Of a stretch of 64,000 nt of DNA, positions 34,248-44,484 are shown piece by piece. The position numbers and the translations under genes are program-made. The notes under the pieces are model-generated. The model saw only the letters and a list, made by a program, of their open reading frames with translations. It did not search any database and was not told where the DNA came from. Positions within the stretch are counted from its first letter, which is position 1. Every line of letters starts with the position of its first letter. The stretch spans positions 226,951 to 290,950 of the forward strand of contig NW_008246115.1 in assembly GCF_000281045.1 (NCBI RefSeq), given 5' to 3'. The stretch is from Saprolegnia diclina VS20 (lineage: Eukaryota > Oomycota > Saprolegniomycetes > Saprolegniales > Saprolegniaceae).

Positions 34248-35893
34248 CTAAAGCTCCGAGTGATCGTAGCCTGCGTCCTCAATGAAGCGCGGGCGGCCGT
34301 TTAGCGGGCGGAAGCTCTCGAGGCCTTCGACGATGTGGGACAAGAACATCTCGAGGATACCATTGTCCATGATGTTGGTCATCTCTACACACGGAGATGA
34401 CGTCATACGAAACTCGTGGTGTGACGCGCACCCGTGACGCGGAGGCGGCCGCGCGACGACAGCTTAAAGACGATGCAGTGGCCGTCACGCTCGGGGCGAT
34501 CCAAGGTAGCACCGACCCAGTCGGCGAGCACAACCACGAGGGGCGACGTCGGCGCCAGCCAAAAAAAGGCGAGTTTGTCGCGGCGAAAATGCTTGGCGAC
34601 GGGCTTCAGGTCGAACGTACTTGGGTCGCGAGGGATGTAGAGCACGCAGAGCTTTCCGTCGCCAGCGTCGAGGCAGTCGGTCTCGAACGTCGCCGCCGTC
34701 GTCTCGGTGATGACAACGGGCGGCTTCCTTCTCGGTGCGTTCTCCTCGGGCGGCGGGAACGACGGAAGCGGCGACCAATCGCCCAGGTCCGACGTCAGCG
34801 CCTACCCAGTTACGAGCAACTAGGTATACATATTTATATGCTTGCGACCCGACCTTGTTGATAAATGAGGTCACTTGACGCGCCGGCTTGGCGTCCGTGA
34901 GGGCTACATGCGTGTACCCATGGTCGGGATGAACATACACGAGGGCGGGCAAGTCGGCGTCTACGCAGCCGGTTGCATGAGCAAGCGAACGAACGCAGGC
35001 AGAGGCACCGTGCAGGCCGAGGTGCTCGGCGATCTTGGCGTCGCTACCCGCGACAAACCCGAATTGCACCTACAATGCGACGGTTGGGATCGTGTTGGGC
35101 ATGCGAATGACGTACCAGAATCGACTTTTTGTCGGGCGCAATGAACGACTGCGCGACGTCGCTGAGCCAGCGCGGCTAGGCGGCGTGAGGCCAAGCACTT
35201 CCGCCAGAATATGGGACGACTACCTTGGCCTTCGCGCCCTTCTTGTGCTTGTTGCGGCCAAAGAGGATCGCACTGGGTGTCTTGGGCGGTGCGGTCGCAA
35301 AGAACGTATAGACGTCTTTGTATTGCAGGATCTGGACCGCCGCGTCGCTGGACGAGACGCCCAATGCCGCGAGCGGCGACGCCTTGACGTGCTGCACGAT
35401 CTCACGCGCGCTGCGCCCGCCACGGTAGTCCGTCGGCTTGTTCTTGTTCTTGCCAAACTCTACAAATTACGAGTCCTTATATTGCGCGAGGCAGCGATGC
35501 AAAGGACCTTTGATGGTCGGGTAGCCTTGGATGCCAAACTGCTGCGCGAGCTGCTCGTTCGACGTGCAGTCGACAGCGCCGAGCTTGGCCTACAGGGCGT
35601 GCATTCCATTAGCCGCCGGCGCATCACGCCGCGTCGCCACCGTTGTCTTGAGAGCCTTGGCCGCCTTCTTCCACTCTGGCTCGAGCTGCTTGCAGTGGCC
35701 ACACCTGCATGTCCGTCATTCATCGTGCACATGATGCTGTAGCATACCATGGCGCGTAAAACTCGACGAGCCAATAGTCCGGGCTGTCGAGAACCTCCTT
35801 CTTGAAGGTCTTCTCCGTGAGCACGTGGACATGGGCGATGGCCATCGCATGCAGCGCGACCAAGATCGCGGCCACGAAGCGCATGCTGTGCAT
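34248..35893 (-). CDS. Protein disulfide isomerase-like oxidoreductase, PDIA6-related, single CGHC site
   Basis: Eight exons on the minus strand: 35748-35893, 35641-35704, 35508-35589, 35224-35459, 35116-35175, 34854-35069, 34432-34801 and 34248-34384 (436 residues, the length of PDIA6). A signal peptide (MRFVAAILVALHAMAIAHVHV) precedes a thioredoxin domain with active site WCGHCKQLEPEW at about residues 49-60 and the family motif VDCTSNEQLAQQFGIQGYPT. The following thioredoxin-like folds lack a CxxC (PSAILFGRN; VQFGFVAGSDAKIAEHLGL), so only one redox site is present, unlike the two of PDIA6. The C-terminal tetrapeptide HSEL could act as an HDEL-like ER retrieval signal. An alternative start is the ATG at 35884. 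An inverted 3' remnant lies at 34077-34144. Confidence 0.85.
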
Positions 35894-36143
35894 TCGACCG
35901 CAAATCTTTGGTTGCCTCTTGAATTGGATATCTGCTGCAAGAACCTCTAGACTTGATATTCCCTGTCATACTAAATACGAGGCTGAAATGCATACCATGA
36001 TCTTGTGTTATATCTGAAGTTAGATGTCCTTAAACCTCTCAGAATACATACCTGTCGCGTGTTGATAGACGTACACCATGGAGCGATCTGAGGCCGCCGA
36101 GATCCGGGCTTGGCATATTCGCTTTCTTTGTGGTCGCAGGCTC

Positions 36144-36797
36144 ATGGAATCGCTCTTCGGCATCGTTGGCAAGGACTTCGTCATCCTCGCGGCTGACTGC
36201 AAGGTCGCCCGCTCGATCCTCGTGTACAAGGACGACGAGGACAAGGTGCGTGCGCATGGAGCTACAGGCGAAGAGGGCTCATGATGATGATGGGCGTAGA
36301 TGCAAACGCTCGATGCACACAAGATCATTGCGGGCGCCGGCCCCCAAGCCGACCGCGTCGAGTTCTGCGAGTATGTGCAGAAGAACATGAAGTTATACCA
36401 GCTCACACACGGCGTGACGCTGAACGGCCATGCGACGGCCAACTATGTGCGCGGCGAGCTCGCACGCCGCCTCCGCAAGGCGCCGTGCCAGTTGAACGCG
36501 CTCCTTGGCGCTTGCGATGTCGAGACGCTCGACGGCGAGAAGAAGATCCTCCCGAGCCTCTACTGGCTCGACTACCTCGGCACGCTCGCCAAGGTCAACT
36601 ATGGCGCGCAGGGCTACGGCGCGCACTTTTGCCTCTCCATCATGGACCGCGAATGGCACGAGAACCTGACGCTGCCCGAAGCGCTCACGATCTTGCAGCA
36701 CTGCGATAACGAACTCAACGAGCGCTTCTTGGTGCGCTCGGGTGAGTGGCTCTACAAGGTCATCGACGCGAACGGGATCCGCGACGTGACCTTGTAA
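36144..36797 (+). CDS. PSMB2: 20S proteasome subunit beta type-2 (beta4)
   Basis: Two exons, 36144-36245 and 36300-36797 (199 residues). The protein begins directly with the mature fold, MESLFGIVGKDFVILAADC, with no propeptide and no catalytic Thr1, as expected for the inactive beta4 subunit of the 20S core. Further signatures are ILVYKDDEDKM, HKIIAGAGPQADRVEF and the H0-H2 region LLGACDVE through YGAQGYGAHFCLSIMDREWH. The start was set at 36144 because an earlier in-frame ATG at 36078 adds an unrelated leader. The gene is 250 nt from the divergent PDI-like gene and converges on DDX27 with 83 nt between stops. Confidence 0.95.
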
Positions 36798-36880
36798 GTC
36801 ATGGCTCCTACTTTGCTCCATGCTGCTTCGTCCACACCCAAGACGACGTGGTAAGCAAAATTAAACATTGGATATGGCTT

Positions 36881-39800
36881 CTACTTGCGGCGGTTGTACC
36901 GCGTCTTGGACTTGAACGAATTGACGCTCTTCTTGCCCTGCTTGCGCAGGTTCGTAATCTTCTCCTTGAAGACAAACTCGTCTTTCTTGCCGCCGCGCGC
37001 CGCGCTCTCGGGACGGGCCTTGGGCGCCGCCGGCTTCTTGGCACGCGACATGTCTTCGTCAAAGCCGCCACGGGCCGCGCGCTGCTGCTGCATCTTCTCG
37101 CGCTTCTGGCGCTTGAGCTCGTGGATCTCCGAGATCGAGCGGTTGGCTACAGATTCGCATCATCGCATGAGCCATCCTGCAAGCGTCCTGGAGCGACATA
37201 CCAATCTCGCGCTTCTCTTCAATGGCCTTGCGCTTCGCGCTCTTGGCGGCGCCAGCCACGTGCTGCGACGTAAACACCTTCTTGTCTACCGTGGTCATAA
37301 TAGCATCATGAGAGGTTCGGGACGTCGAGGGCGACGACGTACTCTGCTCGGCGGCATCGTCGAGCAAGGCCTGTTCACGCTCGCGGATCTCGGTCATGCG
37401 GCGCTTCTTGTGGTTGAGCGGGTGCTTCTTCTTGTCTTCGGCAGCTTCCATCTCGGCGAGCTTGGCCTGGCGCGCCTCTTCCGCGCGGTCCGAGACGACC
37501 TTCTTTTCCTTTTCATTTTGAAACCACGTGCGGGCGGGGCGGCCGTGGATCTCGCTCTGGTGGCGAATGAGGTTGGTCGTGCGCGACGCTTCGCGCTCCG
37601 CCTCGCGCATGCGCTTCTCGAGCGTCTCTTCCTTCATGACCGACGAGACGTCCTCTTCCATCGCCTGGACGCGCGCGCGCCACTGGTTGATGACCGGGTC
37701 CGGCACGCTACGGCTCTTGACAAAGCCGTGGCAATGACGTGCGACCTCCTTCATGATGAGACGGCGCGACTCGGACGTGAGCGTGACCGCGCGGCCCTTG
37801 CGACCAGCACGGGCCGTACGACCGACGCGGTGCACGTACGTCGTGACGTCCTTGGGCATCTGGTAGTTGATGACGGCGTGGACGCCCTCGACATCGATAC
37901 CACGCGCGGCAATGTCGGTACAGAGGAGGATGTCGGCGCTGCCGTCGCGGAAGTTCTGCAGCGCTTGGAGACGCTCGCGCTGGTCGAGGTCGCCGTGGAG
38001 CTCGGCGGCCTTGATGCCCGCGAGGCCAAAGAGGATCATCATGCGGTGGGCGTGCTTCTTCGTTTCCATAAAGACAATCGTCTACACCATGCGACGAGAT
38101 GAGATGCTGATTGGGCGAGCGCAAATTTCGAAGCGTTCGAAAAAAAAATCGAACGGCTTCGAAATTTTCAAAGCAGTGACATATAGACGTACGTTGGTCT
38201 TGAAGGTACGCGTGCAGAGCGCGAGCAAGATGGCTTCGCGGTCCTCCTCGCGCGTCGGGCGGATACGGACAAACTCTTGGACGAGGTTCTGCGCCATGTC
38301 GTAGAGCGGGTCCGTGCTGATGCGCACCGGCCGCTTCATCGAGAGCTTGATGAGCTCGTCGACCTTGGACGTGAGCGTCGCCGAGAAGAGCATTGTCTGG
38401 CGCGCAATCGGGCACATACCGACGAGCTCTTGAACTTCTTCCGTGAACCCGAGCTCGAGAAGACGATCGGCTTCGTCGAGCACGAGGATCTCGAGGTCGT
38501 CCATGTGTACACAGCGCGAGTTGCGCAAATGATCAATCATACGACCCGGCGTACAAATGACAACGTCCGGGAGCTTGCGGAGCTCGGCTTCCTGCTCGCG
38601 GAGCGGGAGACCACCGACAGCGAGTGCCGACGTCACGTCCGTAAACTTGCCGAGCTGCTCGAGCACCGACTGACACTGCGTCGCAAGCTCACGCACGGGA
38701 CAAATGATGAGGACGCGCGTGGCCGCGGCTTTCCGCGACCGGAACTGGAGGCGCTCGAGGATCGGGAGCAGGAACGCGGCCGTCTTACCGGACCCCGTCT
38801 GCGCACTGGCGCAAATGTCCTTGCCGGAGAGCGCCACCGGAATCGCGCGCTGCTGGATCGGGGTCGGCTTTTCGAAACCAAGCGACGTCACGGCGCGGAC
38901 CAGCGCGCGGCTGAGCTTGAGGTCGCTGAACGTCTTGAGGTCGTCCGGCGATGCCTTCTTGAAGACGTCGTTGTTGTCATCGAAGAACGCCGCCGCCTTC
39001 TTCTTTTCGATCTCGTCGACATGGTCCGACGAGCCTTGGTTCGCCTTGCGCTCGGCGAGCGCTTCCTGGAGCCGGGCTTCTTCGACGACGTCATCGTTCT
39101 CCGAGTCATCGTCATCGTCCTCTTCCGAGTCGTTGGCGTCCTTTTCCAGCACCTCCTTGGGCGCCTTCTTCGCCGGCTCGTCGTTCTCCGAGTCGTCGTC
39201 GTCGGCGTCTTCGCCCGCGGCCGTCGCCGCCTTGCGCTTCTCGCGGCGCTCGGCCTGGCGTTCCTTGCGGCGCGCCTCAATCTTCTTTTGGATCGTCGAC
39301 CGGACGCTCTCGCCATAGACACGGCGCTCCATGTCATCGATCTGCGCAATGGCCTCTGCAAGACACCATCAGTTGTCACGTCATGACATGGGATTACGTA
39401 CTCGTAAAGTCCCACGAGCAGCCGGCGGGGCCCTAATGCAGCGTCGCATGTGAGATGGCGAAGGGACGATCGACGAGTACCTTAAAGCTCGACTCGTCGT
39501 CAAACTGGAAGCTCTCGCTAATCTCGCTCACAGCCGCCTTCTTCTTTTGCTGCGCCTGCTTGGACTGGAGCTTCTTCTTCTTACTCTAATGCATCGTGTG
39601 ATGCCATTGCATATGATGGCGGGTTGTACCTTGGAGATGACGGCCAGCTCTTGCTCCTTGGCTTCTTCTTCGTCGCTGCTCGAATCGAGCACTTCAATCT
39701 AACGGCAAGGTTGAGCATGCGACCATGGGACGGATCATGCATCTACCTCGTCGTCCGACATGATGGTCATCATCAAGGCGTCATCTTGAGGGGCGGCCAT
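36881..39800 (-). CDS. DDX27: DEAD-box ATP-dependent RNA helicase DDX27/Drs1
   Basis: Seven exons on the minus strand: 39747-39800, 39630-39698, 39481-39585, 39402-39432, 38193-39355, 37202-38081 and 36881-37146 (855 residues). All helicase motifs are present: Q motif GFEKPTPIQQRAIP, AQTGSGKT (about 273-278), PVRELATQ, TPGR, DEAD (about 380-383), SAT, ARGIDVEG and HRVGRTARAGR. The acidic, Lys-rich N-terminus and basic C-terminus (GKKSVNSFKSKTRYNRRK) are typical of Drs1/DDX27, which acts in nucleolar 60S ribosome assembly. Intron 5 (38082-38192, 111 nt) is about twice the local norm and contains a strong hairpin. It is divergent to BUD23, another ribosome biogenesis gene. Confidence 0.95.
38123..38167 (-). 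repeat. DDX27: Inverted repeat (hairpin) inside DDX27 intron 5
   Basis: Left arm 38123-38140 (AAATTTCGAAGCGTTCGA), spacer of eight A at 38141-38148, right arm 38149-38167 (TCGAACGGCTTCGAAATTT). The arms pair over 18 bases with one bulged base. It lies wholly within the 111-nt intron of the helicase gene; folding it out leaves an effective intron of about 66 nt, near the size of its neighbours. Confidence 0.9.
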
Positions 39801-40196
39801 GGGTACAAAGAGAACGCTTGGGCGGATGCTGCAAGGGTTTCTTAGTGTGGTCGCGTTTTCACGAAAATGATTGGATTGGACTGCGCCCCCTGTGATTGGT
39901 CGTTTGCGTCAAGGGTACATTCCAATGTACGTACGTGCCGTACACACTAATACTCAAGACGCTTTCCACTGTACGGTACCACGTACAATATCGTACATCG
40001 TACAGGAAATCCGTACAAGTTGATTGGGTGTTGGCCAGCAATTCTATAAACAGGTTTGTCGTGCCAATGTATTTTAATAGCTTGTTATTTGTATGCAAGA
40101 TGGGCATGTTTCAACGCTTTGGATATTAATATACGACTTTGCACGGTTTAAAAATTGGCTCGGAGCGATCCATTGTTGCCATCCCCGCCAAGCAAG
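39801..40196. promoter_or_regulatory. Divergent intergenic region, DDX27 / BUD23
   Basis: A 396-nt region between two divergent ribosome-biogenesis genes. It holds CCAAT-type boxes at 39888-39900 (GTGATTGGTCG) and 40022 (TTGATTGGG), and several copies of GTAC-containing words (ACGTACGT, CGTACAAT, CGTACAGG). Confidence 0.45.
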
Positions 40197-41364
40197 ATGA
40201 GTCGTCCCGAGCATGTGATGCCCCCGGAGGTAGAGCGTCCTACGTCGCTGCAGCCTCATCGATGGCGTCTCTAGCTCTTCTACAATGAGAAGGAGGCTGC
40301 CAAGTACAACTCGAGCTCGCGTATCATCAAAATTCAGGTGCGCCAGCCATTCGTCGCGACGTCGTGGACGACTTTGCCGTTGTAGAATGACATTGCCAAC
40401 CGTGCGATTGAGCTCTTAAACCTCCCGGAAGACAAGGAGGCGTTCATCCTTGATGTGGGCTGCGGCAGTGGGCTCAGTGGCCGTACGTTGTACTGTCTAT
40501 TGCGGTGCATTGACTCATCTTGGCTGTAGTGGCGCTCCAGGAGCACGGCCATGCGTGGGTCGGCTGCGACATCAGGTACTTTATCGTAAGCATCGAGTAC
40601 GATGTGAACCAATGCATTCTAGTAAGGACATGCTTGACATTGCGGCCGAGCGCGACAGCAGTGGCGACGTCTTTCTCCAAGACATGGGCTGCGGCCTGCC
40701 GTTCCGCCCCGGTGTCTTTGACGGCTGCATCAGTATCTCGGCCGTGCAATGGCTCTGCTACTCGGACAAGAAGGAACACACGGCGCGGAAGCGCCTCACG
40801 CGCTTCTTCTCGTCGCTCTACACGAGTCTCAAGCGCGGCGGCCGCGCCGTCATCCAGCTCTACCCTGAGACGCCCGAGCAAATGGAGGAAATCTCGGGCT
40901 GCGCGATGAAGTCGGGCTTCTCGGGCGGTCTCGTGATCGACTTTCCCAACAGGTCTGTCTGTCATGCGCTATGAAGCGTCGTCCTCACAAGTCGGGCTTA
41001 GTGCCAAGGCCAAGAAGTACTTTTTGTGTCTCTTTGCGGGCCACGACCCGACGAGCAAGCCGACCGCGATGCCCAAGGCGCTGACGGGCGACCCCAACAC
41101 GGCGGCGTTCGAAGCGCGCCGTGAGAAGAACGTACGTTGGTGTTGCGCAGTGTCTTGGGATCTCACAGCAAACGCGTAGAAGAAGGCCCGGCGCGGCAAC
41201 CGGGACATGCCCAAGAACCGGTGCGTGACCATCGCGTGTTGAATGATGGCTCATGCGATTGTAGGGACTGGGTCATGGCCAAGAAAGATCGGTACCGCAA
41301 GCAGGGCAAGGAGGTCAAGAACGACAGTAAATTCACGGCCCGTCGGCGTCCGTCTGGCTTTTAA
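40197..41364 (+). CDS. BUD23: 18S rRNA (guanine-N7)-methyltransferase BUD23 (WBSCR22)
   Basis: Eight small exons: 40197-40229, 40275-40337, 40386-40482, 40530-40575, 40623-40952, 41002-41131, 41180-41220 and 41265-41364 (279 residues, the family size). The SAM-binding motif I is [12 protein letters not shown]; the conserved RPEHVMPPE start, [17 protein letters not shown] and [16 protein letters not shown] are BUD23 signatures. The C-terminus is the basic tail [20 protein letters not shown] through RRRPSGF, the conserved nucleolar-targeting end. The enzyme, with TRMT112, methylates G1639-equivalent of 18S rRNA during 40S maturation. The gene has the highest intron density in the window, and all seven introns end in TAG. 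Confidence 0.96.
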
Positions 41365-41901
41365 GAAGAGCGCAGTCTGCTGCTGCTACTTGTATGAGAT
41401 TTCTTTACTTCCGCTTGGTGTGTTTCGTGGGCCGTCGACGAATGGACTAGTTTAGCTACCGAATTGGGCTCATTTCTTATTGACGAGGACTCCCATGGCG
41501 GCTTTGCTTTACACATTTCACTGCAGGCCATCAGGACGATGTGCGCCGACATGCCGCCAGCTCGTGAACCAGGGTTCGGTATCGGAGTGTGAATGCAGCA
41601 TGGATCTCGACTTTGCATTGACGACAGATACTGGTATGCTTTTCGAGAAGAATTTGCGGGCAGAAGAATCCAACATCCTCCAGTCGACAATTACATAGAC
41701 GAATAGTCGATCTACGAGCTAGAGATCTAATGTTACTCTGTGATGTGTTGTCCAGAGTGACTGACTACGTCCTGCGCTGTAGCGATCGCACGTCTGAAGT
41801 TAGAATTTGATGGTTTTGTTTCTTGTGATTATCGTGATTTATTCGTGTATTTATTTCAAGTAATCAGTGATTAGGCACAATGGTTTTGCTCGGAATAAAG
41901 G

Positions 41902-41950
41902 TCTCGACACTCAGGGCTACTACCCCCCGTTCAGAAACTCTAGTCTGAAA
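41902..41950 (+). repeat. 49-bp direct repeat, copy A
   Basis: A near-identical copy occurs at 42168-42216, offset 266. The core, GGGCTACTACCCCCCGTTCA plus the following 17 bases, is identical in both. The 3' part contains the short palindrome TTCAGA-AACTCTAG-TCTGAA. The surroundings are AT-richer than the genes and have no coding signal. It may be the end of a small dispersed element. Confidence 0.85.
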
Positions 41951-42167
41951 TGAAAAATTTGGATCATCATTGCAAAACCGCTTGCTACTATCTTCTACGA
42001 CTAGGCTAGGCGAGGTACGAAAGATCAGTAATCCTTGTAATGTGCATCAAGATGGAAATCAGACCCGAAAGATGGTTATTTTGTAGGAATTCATCATATC
42101 GGACGCTCGCCTCTACTTTTGATCAACTACATTTACGTGTTTTTTCTGCTCAGACAGCCAAGGGTTA

Positions 42168-42216
42168 TCTCGACAATCGGGGCTACTACCCCCCGTTCAG
42201 AAACTCTAGTCTGAAA
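42168..42216 (+). repeat. 49-bp direct repeat, copy B
   Basis: Second copy of the 41902-41950 repeat, differing at two positions in the first dozen bases. The two copies enclose a 217-nt AT-rich segment. Two copies with this spacing do not make a CRISPR or satellite array. Confidence 0.85.
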
Positions 42217-42898
42217 ACACTTTAAAATCATCACCGCAGAATTCGTTCCTAAGTCTACTCGTTCTTTGCCGCCATTGTAGCGCTACATGCAAAATCGGAA
42301 AGTGAGTTTAGAGACGTGGGATCCGCGCAACCGGCACGCAACCGACGACCATCCGTTCTGCTGGCCACTCATTGGGCCGCGTCCTTCCGTATCCGGCTAC
42401 ATCCGGATAATGTTGAAACGCCTTCGCGCGCTTTTGCACTCGGCTGGTGTGGCCGTCGACGCGTCAATAACTCCTGCAGCTTTCGATTATAGGAGAAGAA
42501 GTCTCTGTCTTGCGAAGATGTACTTTAGTAGCTACTGACTAGCGTGTATTGTGGCGCAATTCGACTTTGCCCGATGCAAGATGCGACTCTTTAGCGCATT
42601 ACCGAGGTCGCCAGACGCCTCTTGTCTGCTTGACTGCTTTGCTTGAAAGAGGTGCCGTTTCACTAGTCATGCAGCAGCCAAGTAGCTGCAGCAGCGGCAA
42701 TGACGCGCCCGCGCCGAAAAGGCAAAGAGCTTGTTGGAGCAGAGAGACGGAGAGACGTTGCTTCCTGAGCGCGTTGGCCGTTCTTCCTGCGTCGGCGTCG
42801 TCTCCTACCAAGTATGCTGCAGCCTCTCCGCACTAGTAACAACAACCCCCGACACTTGAGTGTTTCTATTCTACGTAGGACACAAAGAGCCTCGTACT

Positions 42899-44359
42899 CT
42901 ACAGCGACGAGTCCGAGAGCGTGAGCAAGTCCGAGTGCAGTTCACGCAGCGCGTCAAAGCTCATGCCGGCTTGTACGTACTCGTGGACGACGCGGCGGTC
43001 AATCGTATGGACGCCATGCGCGAGGCCACTCAGGTACTTGGGGATCGCGTCTGTGATCATGACCGCCGAGAGACACGCCGTGGACGTCAAGGAAGCAAAG
43101 ACCGGTGCCTCGGGCAGGGCAACTAATGGGCGCGGGAGCGTCACAAGGTGGCAAAAGTCGAACGGCGCCTTGAGCTGCCACGTCGGCATCGTCACGCCAG
43201 CAAACGCAGTGGGGTCGCCACGCAGCGTCAAGAGCTGCAAATGGTACTGACGCGACCGCGTCCACGACGGATCTTGCACGCCAATCGGCAGCAGCGACGC
43301 AGCATCCAGGAGCTCCAAGCGAGTGGCGCCACTTTGTTTGAAGAAATCGGCTGGCGGATCCAACAAGCAAGCGAGCTCCATGACCTTCATGCTGCGCCGC
43401 AGCGGAAAGGCGACGTTTCGCATCTGCATGTTGGACGTGCGCGGGAAGCGGTAGGGTGCCGACATGACGTCCCAGGCCGCGGCCGTCAGCAGCGGTCCGT
43501 CGGTCGAGATCGGCGACAAAGTCGCAAACGAGCCTACTGCGTCGCCCGACGTGGCCAGCGGGAAGAAGACGTCCGAGAGCTCGTGCAAATGGAGGATCGA
43601 GGACGCCATGTTGATGGCACGGCGGCCGTCGTGCTTGGCTTGGTCAAAGAGGCCCACTTGCGGCGTAAGCGGGTACCTAGATGCAGAGGCATGATGCTTG
43701 ACGACGCGCAGATAAGACACGGTACCGCTCGTCGAGGCCGGCGCACATCACAAAGGCCGAGGGGCACTCTTCGCGGAGCTCGCGCAGGACTTCTGTCGCA
43801 AAGCCGCCCCAGGTCGAGTCGATATCCACAAAGCATTGGACGCCCTATGCAATGTGTTCCGTGAGAGACGAAGGCAGCATCGCGTGACGTGTACCTGGAT
43901 CGAGTCGCACGCCTCAAGCGACTGGCGCACGTGGTCTTGGGCAGCTTCGAGCGTCTCGCGGCGCAGCTTGCCGTCGCCTGAGAGGAGCCCATCGTAGTAG
44001 TTGTTCATCGGATCAAACGACCGAAACTCGGCGACCTCGACGACCGAGCGCGGGTGCAAGACCGACGTTGGCATAGCAGCCTCGCCAACACCATTGTCGT
44101 CTTGGGCGACGGTCTTGACACCGCCATCCCACGCGCTCACCTCGTGGTCCTGCCGGGCGCCGGCCACCTTGATTTCGCCCTTGCCACCAAAGGCCACGGT
44201 GCGCGGAACGCTGCGGCCGTTGCGGAGCATGAGCGACATGTCGGCCTCCTGCTCATCACCAGGCTGGCGCCCGGCGGACTCGCGCAACGCGCTGGACCAG
44301 AGAGCCTCGCCGACGCGGTTGCTGGCGCTGCCAAACTGCAGGGTCACGATCTCCCGCAT
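42899..44359 (-). CDS. MSTO1: Misato/DML1 homologue (tubulin-like mitochondrial and cytoskeletal factor)
   Basis: Three exons on the minus strand: 43895-44359, 43726-43844 and 42899-43676 (453 residues). The start MREIVTLQFGSASNRVGEAL is the Misato N-terminal (segment II tubulin-like) signature. It continues with SVLHPRSVVEVAEFRSFDP, FVDIDSTWGGFATEVLREL, then YPLTPQVGLFDQAKHDGRRA in the tubulin-like half. Misato proteins are needed for mitochondrial distribution and spindle or chromosome behaviour; in yeast Dml1 is essential. The first exon faces the CENATAC-like gene across 125 nt. Phases of both introns join without breaking frame. Confidence 0.92.
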
Positions 44360-44484
44360 GTGCTCTGGATTCGACTGTGCCGAAATTAAGATCGCCGCCC
44401 GTTGATGCGCGCAATGATTGGCCGACGACGCCTTCGCTGCGGCACATGCCGATTTCGGTGTGCCGAATTGGACCAATCGCGGCG
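44360..44484. promoter_or_regulatory. Compact bidirectional promoter region, Misato / CENATAC-like
   Basis: Only 125 nt separate the two divergent start codons. It contains CCAAT-type boxes in both orientations: ATTGG near 44417 and the near-palindrome GAATTGGACCAATCGC at about 44466-44481. The in-frame ATG at 44446 would shorten it further if used. Confidence 0.5.

Larger units (their letters stand above)
41365..42898. other. Gene-free stretch with a 49-bp direct repeat
   Basis: AT-rich in 41700-42250. It includes the direct repeats at 41902 and 42168. No supported coding frame; short frames near 42287-42536 and 42549-42836 have no recognisable domain. Confidence 0.55.

Noticed and set aside
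34485-35069. 194-codon frame as a separate gene
   Set aside because: It covers one PDI-like exon and then runs through an intron; phases show it is internal to the PDI-like model.
38277-39386. 369-codon plus-strand frame
   Set aside because: Antisense to the DDX27 helicase core exon, which carries all DEAD-box motifs.
41902-42216. Possible CRISPR array
   Set aside because: Only two repeats with a 217-nt spacer in a eukaryotic context.
42549-42836. 95-codon plus-strand frame
   Set aside because: Serine-rich, no domain and no support from neighbours.
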